A stretch of 64,000 bases of DNA from Typha latifolia (taxonomy: Eukaryota > Streptophyta > Magnoliopsida > Poales > Typhaceae), in assembly GCA_019914945.1 (NCBI GenBank), contig CM034110.1, positions 9,255,808 through 9,319,807 on the forward strand, written 5' to 3'. Below the pieces are notes generated by a model. That model was not told where the DNA came from. It was given only the letters and a program-made list of their open reading frames with translations, and ran no database searches. Within the stretch, counting starts at the first letter, position 1. Every line of letters begins with the position of its first letter. Shown in pieces: positions 37,401 through 50,441 of this stretch. Position numbers and translations under genes: made by a program.

Positions 37401-37531
37401 ATCAAATACATATATGATGTGTTGTGGCCCAACATACGTTACAAATTGGACACCATTTGTTTCTACAGTTATTATACAGAATGCGATATCTTTTACAACA
37501 TGAACGTCACTGGACAAAGAACTCGAAAAGC
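34106..37531. other. MYB upstream region and long AT-rich intergenic stretch
   Basis: The MYB promoter side holds the large CT/TA microsatellite listed separately. From 34490 to 37530 short frames on either strand (for example 35887-36160) show no domain, splice signals or codon bias. Nothing could be assigned. Confidence 0.45.
34415..34481. repeat. (CT)24(TA)9 compound microsatellite
   Basis: About 48 bp of CT dinucleotides are followed by about 18 bp of TA. It lies roughly 310 bp upstream of the MYB start codon, so it sits in the promoter or leader. GA/CT tracts upstream of plant developmental genes can bind BPC/GAGA factors. Confidence 0.95.
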
Positions 37532-40500
37532 TCATCGGGCTGCAGCCAGGAGTACCGGGTTTGAATTTAAGGCCTTCTTTGCAAGGTTGCGGATATCCTC
37601 TCGTGAGGATTCCTGTGATATTCGAACAAGTTCCTTGATCCCTCCGCTTGATATAATGTCACCGGCATTGTCTTCTACAGAGAAGGAATGGATATGCAAT
37701 GTTAGTATACTGTATACCCACCTCTTTTAGAAAAGTAGAGTGCAAGGTGAGGTTTATGATATACGACCAATTCAATAATCAGTTTTCCATCAAATTCTTT
37801 AGCCAAAATTATTTGTGCAGAAGTAGAAATCTAGCTCATCTTCTAAGCATGCGATATTTCCAAATTGACATAACAATCCCCCAAAATGAAAACCATCTAT
37901 AAATGTTGATAGGACATTAGATAGAAAGTTAAGAAGTGTTAAACAAGTATAGGCTGCAACATAGACGACTAAAAACAATATATTATGGTTTACCTTGAAA
38001 GTAAGAAAATTTAAATCCAACATAAAATGAAAATCTTTAGCCCAGGGATAGCCATACCGGTCAGCACGCCATGTGCCGACTGACACTTGCCGTGTCGGTA
38101 GTGACACAACATTTGGCACAAAGTGTGCCACGAACTTGCCGTGTTGGTAGTGACATGGCACTTGGCACAGGATGTGCTAGTCCAGCACGACATGTGGAGC
38201 CTTTGTTTTAAATTCTACTTTTATCAATCATCATCAAATCAATTTTAGTTCTCATACATGTTTAATATTTATACCATATAATAAGAGAATTGTAATATTT
38301 CTATTTATATAAAGATTATGTGAGATGTTATAACAAGCAAATATTATCAACAAATAAGTTTTGAAGATTATCGACAATATTTAGTATAACATTCTCGTGT
38401 TATTCTTGTGCTGACAAATGAAGTCTTTGATCTTCCTCATCATGCTACATTCAACTATATATGGACTTTACTAACGCCGAGGAAGAAATAATTAGTTATT
38501 AAACTGTTATTAATTAATATTATGTGTCAAATGTTATTATATATTCAATTATATTATAAAGTGTTCAATCATTAATATTAGTTTTAATGAATATATTTAT
38601 GTATTCAATCATATTATGTGTTAAATAATATTTATATTTAATAGTTTCTTTATCTTTGATAAAATAGGTTATTTATAAAAATAATCTAAAAATAAAACAC
38701 AATAATGTAGGCTTTAATACATATATTTAAACCAAAAATTAAATATTAGCATACCAAAGACCTAAAGACATAGACATCTCTAAATATGATTAAAAAAATT
38801 TATTATAAAATATTATAAAAATGTGCCACTAGCACATAGAGGCATGCCGATGTGGCACGGCACGTACCATTGGCACTACATCGTTGCTTTAGCCCATACT
38901 AGATCCATAAAATAACATTCATGACAAAAAAAATTATAATTTTCTAATGCAAGGAAACAAAGGTAGTTAAAAATCAAGAATGTTAAAAGGTACTAACCAT
39001 TTTGAGCTAAATGACAAAAAGCAAGCTCAATGTGCCGACTAGTTGAAGCAGAGAACGTAGTGGAATTAGCAACCATCCAGTTAAGAGCACCATCTTCAAT
39101 AAGAAGAGACCTTCCTTTTCTGAATCCTACAGCTCAGAATAAAAAAAAAACATCTTCAACATACTTGAAGAAGTTTTTGTTATAAACATGTAATAGCAAG
39201 TGAACTCCTCAATACAACAAACACAATTCTTCAACATGGTAGAAATTTCCTGCTCAATAAAAAGGATTCTGATAGACAAAAGATCAATTTGTCTTTGAAA
39301 CATCAAGAACCAGTTTAGTTATAGTTTGTCTAAATTTTAAAATATCTACATAAGATCTATAGTTTAGAATTTTATTTTTTCAATCTTACAAGATTTATAG
39401 TGCCTAGACTCATGGTTTGGAAACTCATTTAGACTGTGGTCTGGGTTCATCAAATAGGTCCCATTTTAGTAGCTTTGATAATTCTAGCCATCTCAGTTAT
39501 AAATTCTCCAGTTTCCAATGAAGCTTAATGGTTTTTTTATAAAAGTAAGTTAATGAAAGAAATTTTAGATGCTTCTCTACAGATTGTTGGCAAATTTTTT
39601 GTTACTTATTAACATTTACTATTATCTATCAAAATCTTCAAGCTGGCAGGGATCTCCGTGATAAACTCCAATTATTATTCTATCATAATTATGCACCCGG
39701 AGGCATGTTAATCAAAAAGAGGATGCATAATTAGTTAAAAGACTTAAAGCTCCATATATTTGCTAGAAGGATACTTCACCGAGCATGACAGAGAAAAAAT
39801 GGTCAATCACAGAGCCTCTCATTAACATCTAAGATTCTTGCCCACAGTACGGGATTTGGCTAGAAAACAGGTTGAATATAAAAAAGCCCTTTAAGAAGTA
39901 CTTAAAAATTCACAACCAGGTGTCAACACTTAAGTAAATGTAGCAATATTACATGAAATTTATTAGGCCAGTAGTGAATTAGAGATATCTATATTAATTG
40001 TTGTAAAACTTGGTTTGTGTAGACAAGGAGTGCAAAGTCAGTTTGAACATGAAAATTCAAATGGAGAAACAATAATAATTTTCAAATTTAAAATCACCAT
40101 ACAAAACTTTAATTTCTGTAATTAGCAAAACTTCCCTTGCATAGAGCATATAATACGAAATTGTGAATTCATGATCGCAGTTCAATCACAACTAATGCTT
40201 CCAAAATTATGTTGATCAAACTCAATCATAGAAAATGCTATAAATTAGCAAGTTTGAGCACTCATATTTCAAGATAAGAGTGTGGGCACTAAAATTTGAA
40301 AGAAACAGAACCATTGTGAGGAAGAAAATACAAGAAAAAGATCTAACAAACCTTGGCTGATTGATCGTGATTCACATTTTGCGAAGTTTGCTACTCCTCT
40401 AGATATTTGAGCTATAACATCACTATGCCCACCTCTAATCATTCCTAAAAGTGCTTTAATGCCACCATCCTTTTTCAACGTTACATGTAACTTTTCTGCA

Positions 40501-43500
40501 AGAGTAAGAAATTAGACATTCAATAAAATGCAAATCCATTTGGGACACATATAATTTGCTTGTGGGGGGAAAGACAACATAAAATAGACCAAAAACGTGA
40601 AAAGAGAACTGGGGGCGTTTAGGTTTCTATTAAATTCTGATATGCCAACAACTCTCACTAATAGAATCTCCTGCAAAATATGGACATACAGTATAGGTGA
40701 TAGCAAATTAGCAATGAAATTAGCAGTGACATATAAGAGTTTAGATAGTGATAGTGGTTATCACCAGCACTATGCCATTGGATACTATGAAGTCTGTTTG
40801 AAAATAGAATAAGAAATATAAATAAGTTTATATCATTTAACAAACTCTCAATATTAAGTAAATGATTGACCAAAATTCCAGAGTAGGGTCACCTAGATTC
40901 GATGCCAAAAGTAACAAACTAAAACAATTAAATGCGAGAGCAAATAAACATGAAATGAGAGACAGTGAAGAAAAATCATAGAAATAGAAAACTAGAGGTT
41001 GCTAAGTTTACCATTTCCGCACAAATTAGCAATTGCTCCAGCAACCATCCGAAGAGTTTGAGGATCATTTGTTTTAGATGCTATATTTGCTAATAGGCGA
41101 GCACCTCCTTTGTTCATTATTAGTCCTTGATTTGACCCTAGACAAATGATAAAAGTATTTGTATTAGATACACATAAAAAGCATATGATTTCTACTGGAT
41201 AAAACTCATCTGATCCGTTTTATACTTGTAAAAATTTCACAGACCCATGTAGGCTTTTATAAAAAGGGATATGAATATTGCAATATAAAGCTCACTATGC
41301 ATGACATGGAACAAAACAGACTCACGATTTTATGCAGCAATCTGCTTTTTATTTAATGACCAACATAACTGAGAAGCTGCTCTAAGGTGGCTCAGTGTTT
41401 GAGCATTTGCTTCTTTCTTGTATAGAAACTGAATAACTACAGGAGATGATAGAGCTATAGATCAAAATGCTCCTGAATTTCTCCAAAAACTTCTTAACAT
41501 ATAGAACTGGACAGACAGACAGACAGACGTGAATTAAAATATATGGATAAGCAAGGACAATGATGGTTACAGTATGACTAAAAACAACCATGATGTTTAA
41601 ATGATTGGATCATTGCGATTCCCCAGATGAAAATCTTTCTAAATGAAGGATTCTGAACCAATATGAGACTTTAAGACTACAAGAATGTTGAAAAGATATG
41701 TACTGAATCTTTAAGTATAGATTAACTGATTAAGTACCATTCATCGCCAAGTTAGCTATAGCACCAGCAGTTACTCGATGAATTGTTGTATTTTCTGACG
41801 CTTCTAGAAGCAAAAGGAGTGCATCCAACCCTCCTTCCTCAACAATCCTTTCTTGATTAATATCTGCAGAGACAGAAGGATGCCACAATAAACAATGATG
41901 AAGAATAAAGTATATCTGGAACGGAGACGTCAAGAAGCAGCAGCAGTCTGTTGCACCAGTTTATGGTAGTGTAATATAAGAATCAGATTTTTTATAATCA
42001 ACTAGACATAGAATATCATGATGAAAAAGAGTACTTAATATAGATCTCCTATATTCTGGGGCACAGACAAGTGATATAGGCAAATGAGATCTTAGTGATT
42101 GGAGTACATAAAAAGGAAACATGTCCTTAAAATGATCGATGCACTTGATTAGTTGATACGAGACTTAAATAAGCACAAAAATATCATATTTGTACGGTTC
42201 CATGCATGTCATAGGGGTCACAGATAATGCATAGAGACAATAGATAGAACATCAGGTGTTGGGATAAACATGTAAGACCAGGGGTTAGAACTTATAAGAA
42301 GACAAGACAAAATAAATAAATAAACATTACAAAACACTGGTTAAGATTTCGGGAATAATAGTGGAGTACATGTCAATTCCAAAGTAGTCAATACAAAAGA
42401 TAAAGAAAAAAAAAATAGTTGATGGAAAATTAAGGAATGTTTGCCAAATCTTATAAAAACACAATCACAAAATATCGTGCAGAAGAAAGACAAAAAGAAC
42501 CTTGATTTGACCTAAATATAGAACAAGTTGTACAATTTCATACCTTCAGCAGCAAGATTGGCAACCACCTTGACAGCATGGATTTGCACGTCCAGGTCTT
42601 CAGATTTTAACATAGATAAAATATTGGAAAGGCCAACTGGTTGCATTTTTGGCCAACAAAGATGCATGTTATGAGAAGAGGACAGTATTTAAGAATGCCA
42701 AAGGGAGTACGTCAAGCACTAGTTCAGAAGAACATACCTTCTTCAAAAATCTTGGAAATAGTATCCTTTTGACCAGATATAGTCTCCCTTGATTTGACTG
42801 ACCTAGGCATAAATACTGCACCACTGAGCCCTGATGCAGATCTTGTCATACTGTATGGCCCTTTAGACTGACAAAATAGAAAACGTTTAAATGTGGAAGT
42901 ATGGTGTAGAAAACTAGAAATAGAGTGCATATAACATCACAGTGCAATGCTTTTTCTGACAAGAACAGATACCTCTAGTTCGACACTGTTGTCACATAGA
43001 GCTTTATTTAACTTGAGAACTTCTTCTTCAAGACTCTTTCTCTGCCTTGCTTCATTTAGAACTTTTTCTTCCATAGATTTAAGCTCTTCATATAACAATT
43101 CCTACAATAACCTCAAAGAAAGAAATATTGTAAAACCATAATTTTTGGTATACACAAGCAAATTTTCCAGCGTACATTTCACTAAATGTCAGAAAGATTC
43201 CACCGGAAAGATCTAACGAATATTCTTATTACATGTTTAATTTGTACCTTTTCTGAGAACAGCTCATTATATTTCGCCTTTAAGGACTGGATTTGACTTG
43301 TAGACTCTTCATGTATCTCTGATAGCTCCTTTTTGAGTTCATCAACCACATTTTCCTGCGTCTGAAATATCTTGCATTTAAGAAATATAGTTTTTGAAAC
43401 ATAAAGAAAACATTCAGAAAAGTAAATCAATTATAGGACAAATGCAGTTATCCACTAAATTCATAAAATGTGTAAGTACCAGTTTTTCTTTTGTCAGATT

Positions 43501-46500
43501 AGAAAGATGTTACTGCCGATAGCTAGATTATCCAGAAGTAAAAACAGTGCTATTAATGATATTGAAGGGTTATCTAATTTACTAGAGATGTTAAACATTA
43601 GCAATACCAATTACCAAACCAGATCACAAAATGCACAGATTGGTGCTGTCTTTTTCGCAAATGAAGGTTCTTTTCTTATGTTAGTTTTCGCCTTCTTGGT
43701 CAGACTATAAATTGCTAAGATCAAGATTGACAACCTGGCATCCCATTATACCAAGAATATGTTCTCATGATATTCATATTACTTAAAATCCTATTGAACA
43801 TTTGAACCTTCATTTTTTCTGCATCAGAGACCATTAATGAGTTATATGCTTCAACATCCTGGTTAAATATTCGGTCCAAGTCTTGGAACCAAATCATGAA
43901 AGCTGCTTCTGCCAATCAAACATGAAATTAGGTCAGAAGGATAAACATCATGGTTTCGCCAAGAACCAACTCCAAGTACTAGTTCTAAATTTGCCTGCAA
44001 GTGACCAACTCCAGGGGCCATGTTTTGCAATTGTGTCTAATTTCTTCTACCAGTGTAAAGTGGTAAGAGATTAAGTAGTTAACTAACTTGACATGGCTCA
44101 CTATTTGTAGGCTTACCTGAAGTGAATTTTGAGTGTCACTTAGTTGCTGGCACATTTCATTCAACTGCTCTTCTAAACTTGCAGAATGAGATTGCTCATC
44201 TTCCAGTTGCTTGAGTAACTCTTCAATTTTCTTCCCATACATCTGAGTAGTATCCGCAAGAATGTTCTGGGACATGGAGTTCTCAAGTTGTTGCTCCTAC
44301 TAATGACAAACTAATTATTAGAAATTCAAGGAGATTCAAAAGATGAACAAATATCATATTTTAAAATAATTTCTCCTGATTTCAGCTATCTATTCTGAAT
44401 AAATAAATGGAAGCTGAAACAACTGGAAGTCTGCAAGGTTATGTTTTTTCAAGGCCAAAAACAAACTTGAAGCCAATAGTGTGAATCTTTTCTATGGACA
44501 TCAAATACATAGAAATGACATACTTTGGACTACATGAAAGAGTCAAAAGAAAATCCAGACATTCCACTCTTTTCCATCACAGTAGTCATTTTACTTCCAG
44601 ACCTAGTTTCAAAATGCCGACAGAACAAAAAGATTGTCATAAAGGAAAAAAATAAGTACTGGAAAGCAACTAAAATTACCTTGCTTTGATTCAAAGACAT
44701 CTTCAAGTGAACAATTTCTTTAGACATCAAATCATTTTGATGTTTCTCATTGTTTAAATCTTCTACCAATCGTCGGATTTCCAACTCCAGCCGATTGTTT
44801 TCTTTCTCTAAATTCTGGATAAGGAGATTGTCAGTAAGAAGAGTCAGAAAAAAGGAAATACCAACATGCGTGAAAAAAGTCAAGCTGCCTAAGATAGTTA
44901 AAATTATAAATTCCCAACTAGAGCATCGGATGTAATGCAAATAACAAGTAATTAGCCGTTAATATCGTTCCAATTGTCAGTAATTGGCATTACAGGAACT
45001 AAGATTTCTTGGGCTACTAACTCGTCCCAGTATTACTATAATTCTGCAGTACAACCACCCATTTGGGTTTATGCAAGAGAAGTCATCGAGAAGTTATAAA
45101 TACGGTAAACTTTTGGCACCAGTAAAGGAATGAGCAAATAATAAGAGAGTTTTCAATAGCCAATCAACTTTTACATCAAAAATAAGATAATTTTGTAAAG
45201 TAGATGGATTCGACAACTACAAAGTATAAATGATGATTAAAAAAAGGTCAGCTGAATCAAGAGGAAGACCAAAAGCTACAAAAAGCAAGAACCAGTTATA
45301 TTCATAAATACGTGACCAGAAATATACAATTAAAATCTGGTTGTCTCTCATTGCAAAAAGAGAAGTGTACCTCGGACTTCATAGAAAAAGTTTCTTCAAA
45401 TTCAGCAAAGGATGCTTCATACTCTTTTAGTTTTTTCTGCATCTGCACTTTCTCAGCATCTCTAAGTTTTTGTTGTCTCTCCAACTCTGATGTAAGAGAG
45501 TCTACCTGGTTCTCAACTTTCCTGTAGAGACTCTCATAATCAACTTCCTCCTTCAACTTAACAGTGTTTACTATTTTCATTGCCTGAAATGATCAGAAAC
45601 TATAACTAAGGCAATCCAACAGGAGTTGCAACTTTTGGACCAAATTATTCTGGAAATTCACATAAGAAAGAAATTAACAAAAAATTGTATAAGTGGTAGT
45701 TTCTTTTATCACAACGATGGACACTATAATCCCAAGAAAGCAAAATCAAATCTAATCAGAGGTAAAAGATTAGAACAAGCAGAAGTAAAGGATGCAAAGG
45801 GGTAACTCTAGCAATAGAATGTTGGTCAGTGCCTTAAAATGCATTCACTAGATAGAAGCTTATGTATTCCAGAGTAGATTCTCTTCCTGGTTGGACCAAA
45901 AAAAGTAAGACTGCAATTGATTTCAAAATTTTGTGAAAACAGGTTAACTCAATACTAGCAATTAAGTTGAACTGGAATGCATTTATTCGGTCAAAACTTG
46001 GATAGAGTTAAAATTAGCATGTGGTGGAGGCGCAATACCTAGAGGAATTAAACTAGTTCTATTTTAATTAATTTAAGTGCAAGAATGAAGATTCTATAGA
46101 GCAGAAATACAATTAACAATGCAAGAAATGATGGGGAAAACACACTCTATACAAAAAGTTATAAAAATAAAATTAAAAAAAGAGAGGAGCTAAGAGCCAG
46201 TTATTGAGGAGATCTTCAGAAGTTGTGTAACAAAAGAACAACTGCCTTACCCTCTGCCCAAACATAATTGTGCTCGAAGTTTCAGAATAGTATTTTGCTG
46301 ATGGACCAATAGTTATAATAAGAGAGGTCCTTGCAGAACCTGCAGAATGAAAGGTGAACAAGGAAATGGTTATGATTCCATGGTATGACAACAAATAATA
46401 ACAGTAACACAAAATCATGGCTTCCAGTTAACGTTAAAATGTTTTGTTCTACTCATTATGCTATCCTTAACAATGTGGCATATGAACCTTCATGAGGTTC

Positions 46501-49500
46501 AAGCACAACAACCAATCATATAGTGTTGCCTCTAACCTAATAGGCATCTTGAGTTTCTGAAAGTATGTATCATGTCAATATGTCATTGATAGTGGAATCA
46601 TTCTAACAATTTGAAAAGAGAAGAAGAGCAAGATAGTCATAGTAGCACCTCCAAATGAATCACGAAGAAGCCTTGTGAGCTTGGAATCTCTTGTTGGTAT
46701 ATGAGGACTATTCTCAGCTAATGCATTAATACATTTTCCCAGAGATGTAAGTGAAAGATTAATGAATTTAGCCTCTTCAAGCATGTGGCCTTCACTACCT
46801 GCAAGTTGATGCAAGTTTTCTCAGAGGGTAACGATGATAAAGAGTATAGTGCAAAGCATAGATCAATTTCCATGTTAAAATAATCAATTTCATATACTTG
46901 GATATTGGAAAGATAATTTAAGAAGAAAGTATTAATCAATGAAGGACTTGATATTGGTCATTCCACCAGTAGCATGAGTAGGATGAGATCATTATTATTC
47001 ACATCCTGAAGCAGCCACAGATATAAATATCCAGTAATAGCTTGGAAATATTGCCATTTCATTCATTGGCAACATACCAAATTCCAAAAGTCCAAAAGTC
47101 CAAAACTATCGGAAAAGCCATACCTGACTTGTTTATCCTTTCTGATCCAGCAAGATCAACAATCAGTAACTTGCTTTTCAGTAGCAGAGGTACACGACGA
47201 GAAGAAAAATTGTCTGAACTATTAGCCAAGGAGGAACTATCCTTTTCTTCCTTCCCTTTCAAGGATCTCTGAATGTGAACCTGTATGCAGTGACAAAATC
47301 TAATAAGCTAACTCATGAAAATATTTCCACTGAGCATATCATGATGAAGTGCGCAAATAGATTACGGCAGGACAAAAATAGCAGGAGTACACACCGCTAG
47401 AATAGCATGACTACGAGATGATTCAGTGTTAAGCTTGGTATTTGAAGCATGACGGTTGGCCTCACCAGTTTGCAGAAGCTCTAGGAAATGATCAAGATCT
47501 CGTAGCTCAACTACTGCAGCACCAGGCAGGGACACTTCGCCAGTCTTTGGATCCTCAGCAATAGGAATGTTATTCTTTTCAGGTGCCAATAGATCTTGTA
47601 CTGATTCTAAATACAACTAAATGATGAAGAAAAATAAGACATTTGCAAAATGAATAATGTTTGTGAAATAGCCACAACTTTTTTTTTCCTAATAGAAAGC
47701 CACAACTCAAAGGAGGTAACAGCATATTTGTACAAAGCACAAAAAGGTTGCTTCCTCTACAAATTAATAGATACTGAAAGCCTTAAACTTCATTGCTTCA
47801 TCTCAATGAAAAATAATGATTATTTCAAGGGCACAAAGAAAACAAATAAGCAGCAGCAGTGACAACAAAAAAGAACACATTAAGTCACAGTGTTTTAGTG
47901 CTGGTTTTGTCAATTGCTTTTGGCAGTTCAAATATATCTCGAGCAAATTTGTTTGTCAATCTAATTGTTACCATGTTCTTTCTCACTATTCTGAACTGTC
48001 TTCCTCTTCCTCTGGAAACATCTTTGAGCATGAACAAACTAAACCATTTTCATTGTCCACTAAGGATTATCTTTTGACCATGTACAGACTACTGACCACC
48101 TTAAAAGAACTTCTCAGCTCTACCTTCTTGTTATCAACTGGTGCTACCATAACTAGGTGTAAAGTAATACTTATTCTAATTTTCCTTCCAATACCAATCA
48201 CAGTAAAAAGTTCACCCATACCTTTTCTCTGTTCTAGACCCATCTATCTGAGCAAACTTTACTCTGATCATATTGATCCTAAATTTCCAAATATATCAAT
48301 TTATAAGGCATGAAAGTTCTACAGCTGTTTTATAAAGCTTCCCTTAAATTAGGGGGTACATGCATACTTTATAATAGTGCTATCCATCCATGAAAGCTCT
48401 ATGTTCTAAATTTATTTGCCATATTCCTATTGGAACCATTGTTTGAACAGGGAAGAAGCTATTGCTGAATAGTAAGCTTGAACACTGAACAATTGATGTA
48501 GCTAATACAAATAACATCCAACTGAGATGGTTATGCCTTTTATAGAGCAAAACTTGAAGCAATTCAAAAGTAGAAAAGGTGGGAGAATAAAAAAAAGTGT
48601 TATATCCACAAACCTGCAAGTATGAAACTTCCACAATATCCGATACAGCGGAGGTACTAGCAAGTATGTCCTCCAAAGCTCTGACCATTATACCACGTTC
48701 TGAAGGGTCATCTTTCCCAAGTCGCCCAACTGTGTAAGTTTTTCCGGTACCTGTTTGACCGTAAGCCATAACTGTCCCATTATACCCAGCTAACACACTC
48801 TGCAAAGGTATATGAAAATAGATAAAATGTTCAAAAAACCTACTAATAAAGTATTTAGAATGAAAATTTATTTTCATCATAATAACTTGCCTCCACTACA
48901 GGTTTTGCAACAGCCTCATAGACACGCAGTTGAGAAGACCTTTCAGTGAAAACTTCATCAAATCTGTAGGACTCAGAACTCCAATTATTTTTTCTTAACT
49001 TCAGCCTCTTAAACTGCAGATCACCAGTAAACATTGATGTTTACATGATATAATCTAACTATAAGTTTAATTTTAAAAAGAAAAAAAGAAAAAGAGAGTG
49101 CAAATTTCAAAAGGTAGTTAGATAAATAAAGGAAAACCTCAGGCTGCAATTCGACACAGCTAGTGAAGTCTGAATCATGCGGGAAATCGTCAGCATTCCT
49201 GGGACGAAGTCTAACAGCAACTCTTACTCTCCCAGGATCTGTGGCAAGAGTACAATTTTTATCAGTTTCTAGGGAATTAAGGAATAGAAAAGTTCACTCA
49301 TGCAAACAAAAGTATGGATAAATATTAAACTCCGGTGCATAATATCAAAAAGAAAATGAAGCTTTTCTAGAGACATTTTATTGGGAAAAAAACAAATCAA
49401 AAGGACCAAGATAACAGATATATGTGAGCGTGCTTATATTCTTAGGCCTCAAGAATTATAATGACAGCCTTCATTATCAGCTAACCATTAACCAAATAAT

Positions 49501-50441
49501 GTTCCCTTTAAGAGTGACATGCCCCCAAAATGGCCAAATCGATAAAATAATGTTTCCTCTCTGTTAGATTCTTTACTGACAGGAACACCAAGAGTTTTTG
49601 ACACCCTGACATGTTGTAACATAGAACATTCATCATATGATCACTTCATAAAGCAGTTATATTCAATCCGTTAAGTAAACTATTTAACACTTTACTAAAC
49701 AGAAGACACTCAAACTTGATGAGCTCACCTTTTCTAAGCTAGCAACTCAGCATTGTTCATCAATGTGGTAATAAATCTTAATCCATGACCCTAAGTAAGA
49801 TCCTTATGCGGAGAGAAAATAAATATTTGACTAAAATAACAATTTCTATTTTATCATCAATAATTAATTCCTGATCAGTTTGAACTTGGAACAAGCCATA
49901 TGAAATATCCTACGCCATCCGTATCCCTCAATCAAATTGAACCTTACATATATCTCTATGACCCATTTCCCTCCAGAGACACAATGAAAAAGTTCTTCTG
50001 GTTCTTGAATCAAAGACTTATCTCCTTCTTGCCCATCCTTCCTTATTCCTAAATCCAAAACTTAAAAGCAGAAATCTTTCTCAACCCAGCTTTCTCTTCG
50101 ACTCCTTCCTCCCTCATATCTACCCTGCGTCGCATGCATAACCCAATCAACCAAGTCACATCGCCATGAAAGGACAAACATGGTCAGAAATTTCTTCGAG
50201 GATATAACGGCATAAACCCTGACAGTAATCAAGAAGTATGGAGAGCGAAAGAGAGAAAGAGAGAAAGAGAGAGAGAACCGGCATTGTCGGGGTCAACAGG
50301 AGACCGCAGGCTCGAAGCCGTGGCGGAACGCTTGGGAGGCACCGACTTCGTCCGAACACTCGCGCTCCCATTCCCGACCCTCCCCGTGGGGATCTGCCGC
50401 TCCGATCGCAGCGACGCTCGGCCGCTGGCATTAGATGCCAT
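37532..50441 (-). CDS. ARK: armadillo-repeat-containing kinesin (ARK)
   Basis: Twenty exons join in phase to 948 residues: 50441-50279, 49238-49138, 49013-48891, 48799-48614, 47616-47395, 47280-47124, 46798-46649, 46339-46251, 45583-45371, 44814-44680, 44296-44117, 43355-43248, 43101-42973, 42867-42738, 42636-42544, 41863-41738, 41137-41012, 40495-40352, 39126-38998, 37674-37532. A basic Ser-rich head precedes the motor (about 55-397): [13 protein letters not shown]-loop GQTGTGKT (143-150), switch I SSRSHA, switch II DLAGSE (307-312) and [16 protein letters not shown]. Coiled coils fill about 398-652. Armadillo repeats (about 696-948) show [31 protein letters not shown] and [15 protein letters not shown]. 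ARKs are plant plus-end microtubule motors for root-hair growth, microtubule dynamics and nuclear positioning. Intron 3 has a GC donor. Confidence 0.95.
38043..38886. mobile_element. hAT-like non-autonomous DNA transposon in the last ARK intron (844 bp)
   Basis: The element is flanked by a perfect 8-bp duplication, ctttagcc (38035-38042 and 38887-38894). It starts cagggatagccatacc and its reverse complement starts caacgatgtagtgcc, so the termini share CA-GAT spacing but are diverged. Subterminal GC-rich blocks repeat tgccgtgt, ggtagtgaca and ttggcaca (38060-38200) and their inverse (38822-38880). The core is about 600 bp of AT-rich DNA without a transposase. Target length and subterminal repeats point to hAT. 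It lies between the last two ARK exons and does not touch a splice site. Confidence 0.75.
41513..41530. repeat. (GACA)n microsatellite in an ARK intron
   Basis: About four and a half GACA units lie in the intron between 41137 and 41738. Confidence 0.8.
48885..48890 (-). other. GC splice donor of ARK intron 3
   Basis: The exon ends GTAGTGGAG and the intron begins gcaagt; the next exon starts AGTGTGTTAGCT at 48799. The conserved motor sequence [14 protein letters not shown] fixes this junction, and no GT donor fits it. Confidence 0.88.

Noticed and set aside
37799..38161. 120-codon minus-strand frame over the ARK intron and the second hAT-like element
   Set aside because: Crosses the transposon border and has no protein similarity; the repeated Cys/His pattern comes from the subterminal DNA repeats.
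44530..44620. Possible additional ARK exon encoding [19 protein letters not shown]
   Set aside because: Flanking exons are both phase 0 and join directly; including this piece from its only acceptor brings an immediate stop.
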